From NCBI GenBank assembly GCA_003229935.1, contig QIGD01000066.1, positions 1-6,805 on the forward strand: DNA of 6,805 bases, given 5' to 3'. Source of the stretch: Methanobacteriota archaeon (GTDB lineage Archaea > Hydrothermarchaeota > Hydrothermarchaeia > Hydrothermarchaeales > BMS3B). The notes beneath the pieces were generated by a model. The model was not told where the DNA came from, did not search any database, and saw only the letters and a program-made list of their open reading frames with translations. Of the stretch, positions 1 to 5,210 are shown in pieces. A program made the translations under genes and the position numbers. Positions within the stretch are counted from its first letter, which is position 1; the number at the start of each line of letters is the position of its first letter.

Positions 1-37
1 GATTAAAAATCATTGTTATAATTTTAAAATGGAGGTA

Positions 38-79
38 GGGCAATTCCTCCCACCTATGAAGAGGTGGGTTTCCTTGCCC
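38..79 (+). mobile_element. Hairpin resembling the right end of an IS200/IS605-type element
   Basis: GGGCAA (38-43) pairs with TTGCCC (74-79). Inside it, CCCACCT (49-55) pairs with AGGTGGG (62-68) around a 6-nt loop (56-61), with an asymmetric internal loop between the two stems. The layout (gcaattcctccc, stem, loop, stem, tttccttgcc) is what I recall from right ends of IS200/IS605 and TnpB-type elements in archaea and cyanobacteria, where the hairpin is the 3' part of the guide-like RNA. The transposase or tnpB gene would lie left of the window and is not visible. An unrelated structured leader or terminator is possible, but there is no T-run after it. Identification rests on remembered resemblance. 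Confidence 0.55.
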
Positions 80-87
80 AGATTATC

Positions 88-576
88 ATGAACTTTTCAC
101 CACCTACTGAGAATGAGTTAGAGTTGATAAGGGAAGGCTCTATGGAATATGGAGCAGACATTCTTAGAGCTATTAGGGAAAGAAGCCTTCTTGTTGCACA
201 TGGCAGGAGGGAAGTTTTTCTTGTGTCTGAGGAGGCTGATAAGCTTCTGGGGAATTTAGATGGTGTTTACTGTGCAGGACTCAGCCTCGGAGAAATTAAA
301 GGTAAGAAGTTCAAGCTTGGGCTTGAAGGCGCTTTTCTGATTGCAAGGGAGGCAGCTAACAGGATTGTGGTTAATGATAGGAGTGAGCAGTTATCTTTAT
401 ATGGTAGGGATATATTTATAAATTCAGTATTACGATATCCTCCTCTTAAGGAAGGCATGAAGTGTCTTATAGTCAACAGGCATGGGGAACCTCTTGCTCT
501 GGGAATTTTCAGAGGTGGAAGGGTATTTGTAGATAATGTAAGAGATAGAGGATGGTATTTAAGAAAAGGCGGATAG
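88..576 (+). CDS. nip7: NIP7-like ribosome biogenesis protein with PUA domain
   Basis: This 162-residue protein resembles eukaryotic and archaeal NIP7, which acts in large-subunit pre-rRNA processing and binds RNA through a C-terminal PUA domain. The N-terminal part aligns with human NIP7 (T-E-x-E near residues 7-10, then VFLVSEEADKL at 43-53). The key block EQLSLYGRDIF (100-110) matches EQSFLYGNHVL of NIP7 at the start of the PUA domain (about 93-162), followed by GEPLALGIFRGG (133-144). The ATG at 88 is preferred because it aligns with the family N terminus. An upstream in-frame GTG at 64 lies inside the hairpin at 38-79. No Shine-Dalgarno sequence is suitably spaced from ATG 88, so a leaderless start or read-through from the left is likely. 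The FKBP gene follows after 11 nt, so the two are probably cotranscribed. Confidence 0.85.
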   Translation: MNFSPPTENELELIREGSMEYGADILRAIRERSLLVAHGRREVFLVSEEADKLLGNLDGVYCAGLSLGEIKGKKFKLGLEGAFLIAREAANRIVVNDRSEQLSLYGRDIFINSVLRYPPLKEGMKCLIVNRHGEPLALGIFRGGRVFVDNVRDRGWYLRKGG

Positions 577-587
577 GAGTTGATGAT

Positions 588-1349
588 ATGGTACTTGAAA
601 AAGGTGATTTTGTCAGAATAAGTTATACAGGAAGGATAAGGGACACCGGTGACGTTTTTGATACAACAAGCGAAGAAGTGGCTAAAGAAGCAGGGATTTA
701 CAGTGACGAGGCGACATTCAGGTCTGAATCTATTATTATCGGTGCTGGACATGTTATTAAGGGTCTGGATGAAGCTTTAATAGGCCTTGAGGTTGGAGAG
801 AAGAAGGTAATTGAGGTTTCTCCTGAGAAGGCGTATGGAGTTAGAGACCCTAGTATGGTAAAGACCTACCGTCTCAAAGAGTTCAAGAAGCATGGAGTGA
901 AGCCCTATCCGGGTATGGTGGTGGATATTGAGGGAAAGAGAGGCCGGGTTCAGAACGTCAGTGGTGGCAGGGTTGTGGCTGATTTTAATTCTGAGCTTGC
1001 CGGTAAGGCTGTTGTTTATGAAATAAATGTAGAGGAAAAGGTGAATAAGCTTGAGGAAAAGATAAGGCTTCTAATGGAACGCTATTTCTCCTACATCGAT
1101 GGCAATGATAGTGATGTAAAGTGTGAAGGTGAAAAAGCTGTGATTTTTCTGCCAGACGCTGTCAAGCTACACTCGGATGCTTTCATTTCCAAAGAGCTTC
1201 TTTCAAATGATATATTTACCACTCTTGGGTTGAAAGAAGTCGAATTCAGGGAGATTTTCAGAAAGAAAGAGGAAGAAGAAGAGGTCAAAGAGAAGGAGGA
1301 AGAAATCAAAGAGAAGGAGGAAGAAATCAAAGAGGAAAAAGAGGATTAA
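588..1349 (+). CDS. Long-type archaeal FKBP peptidyl-prolyl cis-trans isomerase
   Basis: This 253-residue protein is an FKBP/SlyD-type prolyl isomerase and chaperone. The FKBP core covers about residues 1-88 and 136-150, with VRISYTGRI (9-17), GDVFDTT (21-27), GAGHVIKGLDEAL (52-64) and SPEKAYG (78-84). Likely pocket residues are Y13, F24, D25, V56, I57 and Y83. An insert-in-flap chaperone domain occupies about 89-135. A C-terminal domain (about 155-226) resembles that of the longer archaeal FKBPs such as Methanocaldococcus FKBP26. The protein ends in a Glu/Lys heptad tail (227-253). No signal peptide is visible, so it is probably cytosolic. The ATG at 588 is chosen because AGGAG (575-579) lies 8 nt upstream; the in-frame ATG at 552 would overlap nip7 and add 12 residues outside the fold. 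It ends convergently with the UPF0179 gene, sharing TTAA (1346-1349). Confidence 0.93.
   Translation: MVLEKGDFVRISYTGRIRDTGDVFDTTSEEVAKEAGIYSDEATFRSESIIIGAGHVIKGLDEALIGLEVGEKKVIEVSPEKAYGVRDPSMVKTYRLKEFKKHGVKPYPGMVVDIEGKRGRVQNVSGGRVVADFNSELAGKAVVYEINVEEKVNKLEEKIRLLMERYFSYIDGNDSDVKCEGEKAVIFLPDAVKLHSDAFISKELLSNDIFTTLGLKEVEFREIFRKKEEEEEVKEKEEEIKEKEEEIKEEKED
1285..1345 (+). repeat. 21-bp tandem repeat encoding KEKEEEI heptads
   Basis: Two identical 21-bp units occupy 1285-1305 and 1306-1326, and a third, diverged partial copy runs to 1345. Each unit encodes one seven-residue Lys/Glu block with a single Ile or Val. On the + strand the tract is almost entirely purine, interrupted only by a TC at each unit start, and the purine run extends back to about 1261. 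It lies wholly within the FKBP gene. Confidence 0.9.
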
Positions 1350-1783
1350 GTCCTGGGCCTTAAAGTTACTGCAACAAGCTCAATGCGGAGGGGGCATTTT
1401 ATTTTTCTATTTACTTCTTCAACAATAACTTTCTCGTTTTTCTCCAAGCCTTCTGGTCTGCATGTTATGTAATTCTCGCATAGCACATTTGTACACTCTA
1501 TAGGTTCAAAGTTCAGGCTTGCTCTGGGTATAGCCTTCTTTGGCTGAATTGCTGCTTCACTGCTTGCCTCTTCCACCTCAACAACCTTTGCCTTGCCATA
1601 TATTTTGCATCTGTGCTCAAAGTTGCGTATATCAACAATTATGTACTTTCTACCAGTGACAAGATTTTTAATGCATACATTGTAGAGAGAGCAGTCTTTA
1701 CATTCGCTGTTTTCATGATAACTGACAAATTTATAATCTTTTTTTGCATGGGCTTCATCTATTAATGTGATAATTTTCTTCAT
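1346..1783 (-). CDS. UPF0179 family protein, eight-cysteine archaeal protein of unknown function
   Basis: This 145-residue protein matches the archaeal UPF0179 family, whose function is not established. It begins MKKIITLIDE and has eight cysteines in two sets of four: C28, C31, C37, C59 and C97, C102, C108, C130. In both sets the last two gaps are the same (x5 and x21), and the surrounding sequence is weakly similar, which suggests an internal duplication of a four-cysteine metal or iron-sulfur module. No membrane segment is visible. The ATG (1783-1781) overlaps the egsA stop as ATGA. GGAG (1794-1791) lies 7 nt upstream inside the end of egsA, so translation is probably coupled in an egsA-UPF0179 operon. 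The stop codon overlaps the end of the convergent FKBP gene. The family call is firm; metal binding is inferred. Confidence 0.9.
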   Translation of the reverse strand: MKKIITLIDEAHAKKDYKFVSYHENSECKDCSLYNVCIKNLVTGRKYIIVDIRNFEHRCKIYGKAKVVEVEEASSEAAIQPKKAIPRASLNFEPIECTNVLCENYITCRPEGLEKNEKVIVEEVNRKIKCPLRIELVAVTLRPRT

Positions 1784-2829
1784 TCAATCACTCCTGTATA
1801 TCTTGCAGCTTTTTCTGCTTTATCTTTATTAATATTGAGGTGTTCAAGTATGGTATATCGATGTGGTTTTATCTTCTTCGCACTGACAAGGGCATCCACA
1901 ATCAGCCTGCTATCAATATCAAGCTCCTCTGCAGTTGTTGGAGCGCCTATATTTTTCAGGGCATCTCTTACTTCACGCCAGTCTCCTCCATGGAGGTACA
2001 TCGCCATTATTGACCCCACAGCGCACTGTTCGCCGTGAAGAGCAGGCTTCTCAGTCAGTATGTCCAGAGCATGACTGAATTTGTGCTCTGAGCCTGAGGC
2101 AGGTCTTGATGAGCCTGCAATGCTCATGGCAACTCCACATGAAATAAGAGCCTTTATAACTTTTCTGATAGCAGCTTCTCCTCTTTGAGGTATTTCATTT
2201 TCTGCCTGAACAATAATTTCTGCTGCCATTTCTGACATGGCAATAGAATATTCACTTATCTCTTCATCCTTCACCTGTTTGGCGAGCATCCAGTCTTTTA
2301 CAGAAGTATACTTTGAGATTACATCGCCGCATCCGCTTGCTAATAATCTGTAGGGAGAAGATTTTATTATTTCTGTGTCAGCAACAACAGCAATTGGAGG
2401 CTCAGCAGCTCTTGAAGTCACTCCTCTGCTGTTTTTTATTGAAGCTATTGCACTGGCTATGCCGTCATGGCTTGCTGCTGTGGGAATACTCACAAATTCA
2501 ATACCTACTATTTTCGATGCAAGTTTTGCAACATCTATTACCCTGCCTCCACCAGCAGCAATAATGAAGTCTGCTTTAATCTTTTTTGAAATATCAACTA
2601 CATTTTTAACATTTTTTTCACTTGCTTCTCCAATCTTCTCAATCTCAACCTCGAAGCTATCATTCATAAGAGAGGCAAGCCTTCCGCCGGCTATCCTGTA
2701 GGTTGTCTCACCAGTTACAATGAGAACTTTTTTTCCCAATCTGAGCTCACCGCATACTTCAGGTACTCTTTCAAGCACATTCTTTCCAATGATTACCTCT
2801 CTGGGAAGTTTCATCACCTTTGCTCTCAT
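1780..2829 (-). CDS. egsA: sn-glycerol-1-phosphate dehydrogenase, NAD(P)-dependent
   Basis: This enzyme reduces dihydroxyacetone phosphate to sn-glycerol-1-phosphate, the backbone of archaeal ether lipids. It belongs to the Zn-dependent dehydroquinate synthase/glycerol dehydrogenase-like fold. Counting from the ATG at 2829 (349 residues), the nucleotide loop GGGRVIDVAK is at 93-102 and SIPTAASHDGIAS at 115-127. Probable Zn ligands are D169 (in GCGD), H249 (in GSEHKFSHAL) and H265 (in LHGEQC), with spacing typical of the family. The ATG at 2829 is preferred over the adjacent TTG at 2832 because a TATA box centred near 2855 puts the transcript start at about the A of this ATG. No Shine-Dalgarno sequence is present, which fits a leaderless mRNA. 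An internal ATG (2814-2812) is less likely. The UPF0179 gene follows with a 4-nt overlap. Confidence 0.96.
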   Translation of the reverse strand: MRAKVMKLPREVIIGKNVLERVPEVCGELRLGKKVLIVTGETTYRIAGGRLASLMNDSFEVEIEKIGEASEKNVKNVVDISKKIKADFIIAAGGGRVIDVAKLASKIVGIEFVSIPTAASHDGIASAIASIKNSRGVTSRAAEPPIAVVADTEIIKSSPYRLLASGCGDVISKYTSVKDWMLAKQVKDEEISEYSIAMSEMAAEIIVQAENEIPQRGEAAIRKVIKALISCGVAMSIAGSSRPASGSEHKFSHALDILTEKPALHGEQCAVGSIMAMYLHGGDWREVRDALKNIGAPTTAEELDIDSRLIVDALVSAKKIKPHRYTILEHLNINKDKAEKAARYTGVIE

Positions 2830-2850
2830 CAAATTATATTTTATTTATTG

Positions 2851-2860
2851 AAATATAAAG
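2851..2860 (-). promoter_or_regulatory. TATA box for leaderless egsA
   Basis: On the minus strand CTTTATATTT (2860-2851) is preceded by purine-rich AAGC that could serve as a BRE element. Its centre lies about 26 nt upstream of ATG 2829, the normal archaeal TATA-to-start distance, so the transcript should begin at or next to the start codon. Confidence 0.7.
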
Positions 2861-2874
2861 CTTATTAGAAGTAT

Positions 2875-2895
2875 AACTATATTTTCAATATAGTT
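2875..2895. promoter_or_regulatory. Perfect 9-bp inverted repeat between glnA and egsA
   Basis: AACTATATT (2875-2883) and AATATAGTT (2887-2895) are perfect inverted arms around a 3-nt spacer. The repeat lies 15-35 nt upstream of the egsA TATA box and downstream of the glnA T-tract. It could be a regulator site for egsA or a second, AT-rich terminator hairpin for glnA. The sequence does not decide between them. Confidence 0.5.
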
Positions 2896-2903
2896 GAACA
2901 ATC

Positions 2904-2955
2904 AAAAAAGAGAAAGAATTAAAATTAAATAAAAGGAAGCTGCTCAAAGCAGCTT
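2904..2955 (-). terminator. glnA terminator: hairpin over the stop codon plus T-rich tract
   Basis: On the minus strand AAGCTGC (2955-2949) and GCAGCTT (2943-2937) form a perfect 7-bp stem around the 5-nt loop TTTGA (2948-2944). The loop contains the glnA stop codon TGA. It is followed by a T-rich stretch (2934-2904) ending in a run of six T. Hairpin plus T-runs is a credible terminator; T-runs alone can suffice in archaea. Confidence 0.75.
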
Positions 2956-4281
2956 GTAGTACTTTTCCAGCTCCCAGTCATGTACCTGAATACTGTATTC
3001 ATTCCATTCATCCTTCTTGAGAAAAATAAGGCTATCAAATACATGCTCGCCCATTGTATTGCGCATAAGTTCGGAATTTTCAAATTCAGATATTGCCTCT
3101 CCGAGATTTGCTGGGAGACTGCCTATTCCAAGCTCTTTCTGCCTTGCTTTTGTCATTTGGAAAATGTTCTCCTCTATAGGGTCTGGGATTTCAAGCTTCT
3201 CCTTTATTCCAGTAAGACCTGCGCTTAGCATGGCAGCAAAGGCAAGGTAAGGGTTACATGCTGGGTCAGGTGATCTGAACTCCATTCTTGTGGCTTTTTC
3301 CTTTCCTGGCTTGTAGAGTGGAACTCTTACCATAGCGGACCTGTTCCTTCTTGCCCAGGAGACATAGACGGGAGCTTCATAACCCGGGACAAGTCTCTTG
3401 TAGGAGTTCACCCACTGGGCGAGAACAAGAGTGATTTCCCTTGCATATTTGAGACACCCTGCTATATACTGTTTTCCGGTATCTGAGAGGTACCATTTGT
3501 CGTCAGCATCAAAGAAGGCATTTTTACCGTCTAATGTAAACAGACTCTGGTGGGTATGCATTCCTGAACCGTTCTCTCCGAAAAGTGGCTTGGGCATGAA
3601 AGTACCATATAAATCATTCTGGCTTGCTATTGCCTTTACAGCCATCCTGTAAGATAGAGCATTATCAGCCATGGTTAAGGCATCGGTATATCGCAGGTCA
3701 ATTTCATGCTGACTTGGAGCTACTTCGTGGTGGGAGTACTCTATCTTTATATTCATCGATTCAAGGCCAAATATAATTTGCCTTCTAACATCTTCGGCAG
3801 TGTCAAGAGGTAATAAGTCAAAGTATCCGCCTAAATCTGTGACTTCGGGATTTTCCATAGACTTGAATAAAAAGAACTCAAGTTCTGGACCCACATTCAT
3901 TGTGTAACCCATTTTCTTTGCAGTTTCAACAGTGCGCTTGAGTGTATATCTGGGGTCACCTTCAAACGGTTTTCCTTCAGGGGTGAGAACATCGCACACT
4001 ATCCTGCCCACCTTTTTATCTTGGGGTCTCCATGGTATCAGTGTAAATGTATCGAGGTCTGGCATGGCTATCATGTCGCTCTCATGAATTGGCGTATAAC
4101 CAAGAATGGAGCTTCCATCAAAACCCATACCCTCGTCTATTGCTGTTTCCAGCTCTCTTGTAGGTATTGCAAAGCTCTTCAACACTCCCAGAACATCTGT
4201 AAACTGAAACTTCACAAAAGCTACATCTTTCTTCTCTACTATGTTAAAAATCTCTTGTTTTTTCTCCTCTAAGCTGCTCAT
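2944..4281 (-). CDS. glnA: Glutamine synthetase type I, alpha-like
   Basis: This 445-residue enzyme makes glutamine from glutamate, ammonia and ATP. Class I signatures are intact: FDGSSILGY (54-62), the metal ligands GPELEFF with E133 and E135, HHEVAPSQHEID with E186 and E193, and FGENGSGMHTHQS (234-246) with H242. Also present are the flap loop PGYEAPV (299-305), RNRSA (312-316) and RMEFRSPDP (332-340) with E334 and R336. The length and the lack of an adenylylation tyrosine (NIFQM at 372-376 instead of a Tyr motif) indicate the alpha subtype, not adenylylation control. The position of the Bacillus feedback arginine R62 appears to be P64. The ATG is preceded by AGGAGGT (4294-4288), a strong Shine-Dalgarno sequence 6 nt away. 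It is transcribed alone, with its own TATA box and terminator. Confidence 0.98.
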   Translation of the reverse strand: MSSLEEKKQEIFNIVEKKDVAFVKFQFTDVLGVLKSFAIPTRELETAIDEGMGFDGSSILGYTPIHESDMIAMPDLDTFTLIPWRPQDKKVGRIVCDVLTPEGKPFEGDPRYTLKRTVETAKKMGYTMNVGPELEFFLFKSMENPEVTDLGGYFDLLPLDTAEDVRRQIIFGLESMNIKIEYSHHEVAPSQHEIDLRYTDALTMADNALSYRMAVKAIASQNDLYGTFMPKPLFGENGSGMHTHQSLFTLDGKNAFFDADDKWYLSDTGKQYIAGCLKYAREITLVLAQWVNSYKRLVPGYEAPVYVSWARRNRSAMVRVPLYKPGKEKATRMEFRSPDPACNPYLAFAAMLSAGLTGIKEKLEIPDPIEENIFQMTKARQKELGIGSLPANLGEAISEFENSELMRNTMGEHVFDSLIFLKKDEWNEYSIQVHDWELEKYYKLL

Positions 4282-4322
4282 TGAAATACCTCCTGTTAAT
4301 CTATTTTAACCTGTTTTTTCAG

Positions 4323-4333
4323 TAGTATTACTA
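4323..4333. promoter_or_regulatory. Small dyad at the predicted glnA transcription start
   Basis: TAGTA (4323-4327) and TACTA (4329-4333) are inverted arms around one base. They fall about 20-25 nt downstream of the glnA TATA box, where a bound repressor would block initiation. It is short and could be chance; it does not match the GGAA-N6-TTCC site known for NrpR of methanogens. Confidence 0.3.
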
Positions 4334-4344
4334 AATATACAACC

Positions 4345-4354
4345 CTTTATAAAG
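4345..4354 (-). promoter_or_regulatory. Palindromic TATA box for glnA
   Basis: CTTTATAAAG is a perfect 10-bp palindrome. Read leftward it predicts a start near 4324 and a leader of about 43 nt before ATG 4281. Rightward there is no gene start at the matching distance, so the leftward role is assumed. Confidence 0.6.
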
Positions 4355-4368
4355 CTATTTAAGAGGTG

Positions 4369-4386
4369 TTATGAAATTTTATGAAA
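4369..4386. promoter_or_regulatory. Helically phased TTATGAAA direct repeat upstream of glnA
   Basis: TTATGAAA occurs at 4369-4376 and again at 4379-4386, exactly 10 bp apart, about one helical turn. It lies about 20-35 nt upstream of the glnA TATA box, a place where an activator could bind next to TBP/TFB. It also lies upstream of the merB TATA box on the other strand. The region is AT-rich, so chance is possible. Confidence 0.3.
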
Positions 4387-4416
4387 ATACCGATTTGAGT
4401 AATATATGATAACAAG

Positions 4417-4425
4417 CTTTATATA
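4417..4425 (+). promoter_or_regulatory. TATA box for merB
   Basis: CTTTATATA is preceded by an A-rich, purine-containing stretch and predicts a start near 4447-4448, giving a leader of about 59 nt. The segment 4414-4466 aligns without gaps to the arsR promoter 5161-5213, with 38 of 53 bases identical by my count. Confidence 0.7.
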
Positions 4426-4431
4426 CTTAAC

Positions 4432-4463
4432 ATGATAGCTATATCATATGACGCATTGGTCAT
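4432..4463. promoter_or_regulatory. Double-dyad operator in the merB promoter
   Basis: The pattern is ATGA (4432-4435), 8 nt, TCATATGA (4444-4451), 8 nt, TCAT (4460-4463), that is, two abutting ATGA-N8-TCAT dyads. It covers the predicted transcription start. The same pattern at the same distance from the TATA box occurs in the arsR promoter. The ArsR protein encoded at 5195-5509 is the likely ligand-controlled repressor. Confidence 0.7.
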
Positions 4464-4486
4464 TTTTAATGTGGCTGATTGGCTGA
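4448..4486 (+). other. Possible 12-codon leader ORF ahead of merB
   Basis: An ATG at the predicted merB transcription start opens a 12-codon frame (MTHWSFLMWLIG) that stops at 4484-4486, 20 nt before the merB start. The position equals that of the leaderless arsR start codon in the aligned promoter, and residues 5-6 (SF) match ArsR. It may therefore be a relic of a duplicated arsR promoter and not a functional peptide. A tandem duplication of GGCTGATT (4473-4480, 4481-4488) lies at its end. Confidence 0.25.
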
Positions 4487-4506
4487 TTATATAGTGGGTG
4501 ATTATC

Positions 4507-5154
4507 ATGAAAAGGCTTATGGAGCAAATCGGAGAAGTGGTGAAAGGTCGGATAGGGGAGGCAGAATTAAGCCACATTGAGAACGAAATTCGCAAATGTA
4601 TACTGAGGGGTTTTGCGAGAGAGGGCAGAGCCCCTGCCCCTGAAGAAATCGCGGCAGAGCTGGCTCTGCCAATTGACACAGTCAGTAAAACCATAGAAAA
4701 GCTTGGAAATGCCGACATTCTGCTGAGTAAAGGAGGTCAGATTATATCTGTGTATCCTTTTTCAGCTGTTGAGACGCGTCACAGGGTGATTTTTGAGGAT
4801 GGGCATGAGGTCTATGCTCTCTGCGCCACCGACGCTCTTGGGATTCACTTCATGCTGGGTGAGGATATAACAATACTCTCAAGATGCCCGGAATGCGAAG
4901 ATGAGATTAAAATTGCAGTCATGGAGGGCAGGATAACCTCCGCAACCCCTGAAGGTGCTGTTGAATTCGTTGGTGATAGGGAGAGATGCGGATGCACAGC
5001 GAAAACCATGTGCCCTTTCATCAACTTCTTCTGCTCTCAGGAGCATCTGGAGGCATGGAGATTGAAAAATTTAGAATACAGAGATGGGGAGATTTATTCA
5101 CTAAATGAAGCTTTGGAACACGGTAGAGCTATATTTGGAGATTTTGTGAAATAA
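4507..5154 (+). CDS. merB: Organomercurial (alkylmercury) lyase MerB
   Basis: MerB cleaves the carbon-mercury bond of organomercurials by protonolysis and releases Hg(II). This 215-residue protein keeps the catalytic set of the R831b enzyme: C106, D109 (in ALCATDAL) and C169 (in TMCPFINFFC) correspond to C96, D99 and C159. C127 matches C117, and the residue spacings (3, 21 and 63 after the first cysteine) are identical. An N-terminal winged-helix-like region spans about 25-85. Extra cysteines (C130, C161, C163, C176) make CPEC and CGC pairs not in the bacterial enzyme I compared. ATG 4507 is preferred over GTG 4498 because GGTGAT (4498-4503), matching the 16S 3' end, lies just upstream. It has its own promoter with an operator shared with arsR, which follows after 40 nt. 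It could act on a related organometal, but the fit to MerB is good. Confidence 0.9.
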   Translation: MKRLMEQIGEVVKGRIGEAELSHIENEIRKCILRGFAREGRAPAPEEIAAELALPIDTVSKTIEKLGNADILLSKGGQIISVYPFSAVETRHRVIFEDGHEVYALCATDALGIHFMLGEDITILSRCPECEDEIKIAVMEGRITSATPEGAVEFVGDRERCGCTAKTMCPFINFFCSQEHLEAWRLKNLEYRDGEIYSLNEALEHGRAIFGDFVK

Positions 5155-5163
5155 TGGCGAAAG

Positions 5164-5172
5164 TTTTATATA
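5164..5172 (+). promoter_or_regulatory. TATA box for leaderless arsR-family gene
   Basis: TTTTATATA is centred about 26 nt upstream of ATG 5195, so the transcript should begin at the start codon. There is no Shine-Dalgarno sequence before that ATG. Confidence 0.7.
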
Positions 5173-5178
5173 ATTTAT

Positions 5179-5210
5179 ATGACAGTATAATCATATGATG
5201 TATGAATCAT
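5179..5210. promoter_or_regulatory. Double-dyad operator over the arsR start codon
   Basis: The pattern is ATGA (5179-5182), 8 nt, TCATATGA (5191-5198), 8 nt, TCAT (5207-5210). The central part extends to the perfect palindrome ATCATATGAT (5190-5199). The site covers the predicted transcription start and the first codons, consistent with autorepression. In the right dyad the flanking bases covary with the merB copy (ATGAT/ATCAT here, ATGAC/GTCAT there), which supports a real protein site. Confidence 0.72.

Noticed and set aside
64..87. GTG at 64 as the start of the NIP7-like gene
   Set aside because: It lies inside the hairpin of the putative element end, adds eight residues not aligned with the family, and ATG 88 matches the family N terminus.
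552..587. ATG at 552 as the start of the FKBP gene
   Set aside because: It overlaps nip7 by 25 nt and adds a non-homologous 12-residue leader; ATG 588 has a well-placed AGGAG.
267..752. Leftward open frame across nip7 and the FKBP start
   Set aside because: It is antisense to two recognised genes, resembles no known family, and has unlikely composition.
1285..1345. Repeats as a CRISPR array
   Set aside because: The 21-bp units are directly adjacent without spacers, lie in frame in a coding region and encode heptads.
2313..2701. Rightward open frames opposite egsA
   Set aside because: They are the complementary strand of conserved egsA sequence; the Leu/Gln-rich and Ala/Ser-rich products look like antisense artefacts.
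4419..4718. Leftward open frame over the merB promoter and 5' part of merB
   Set aside because: It is antisense to merB, would pass through the operator and TATA box, and has no ribosome site or family resemblance.
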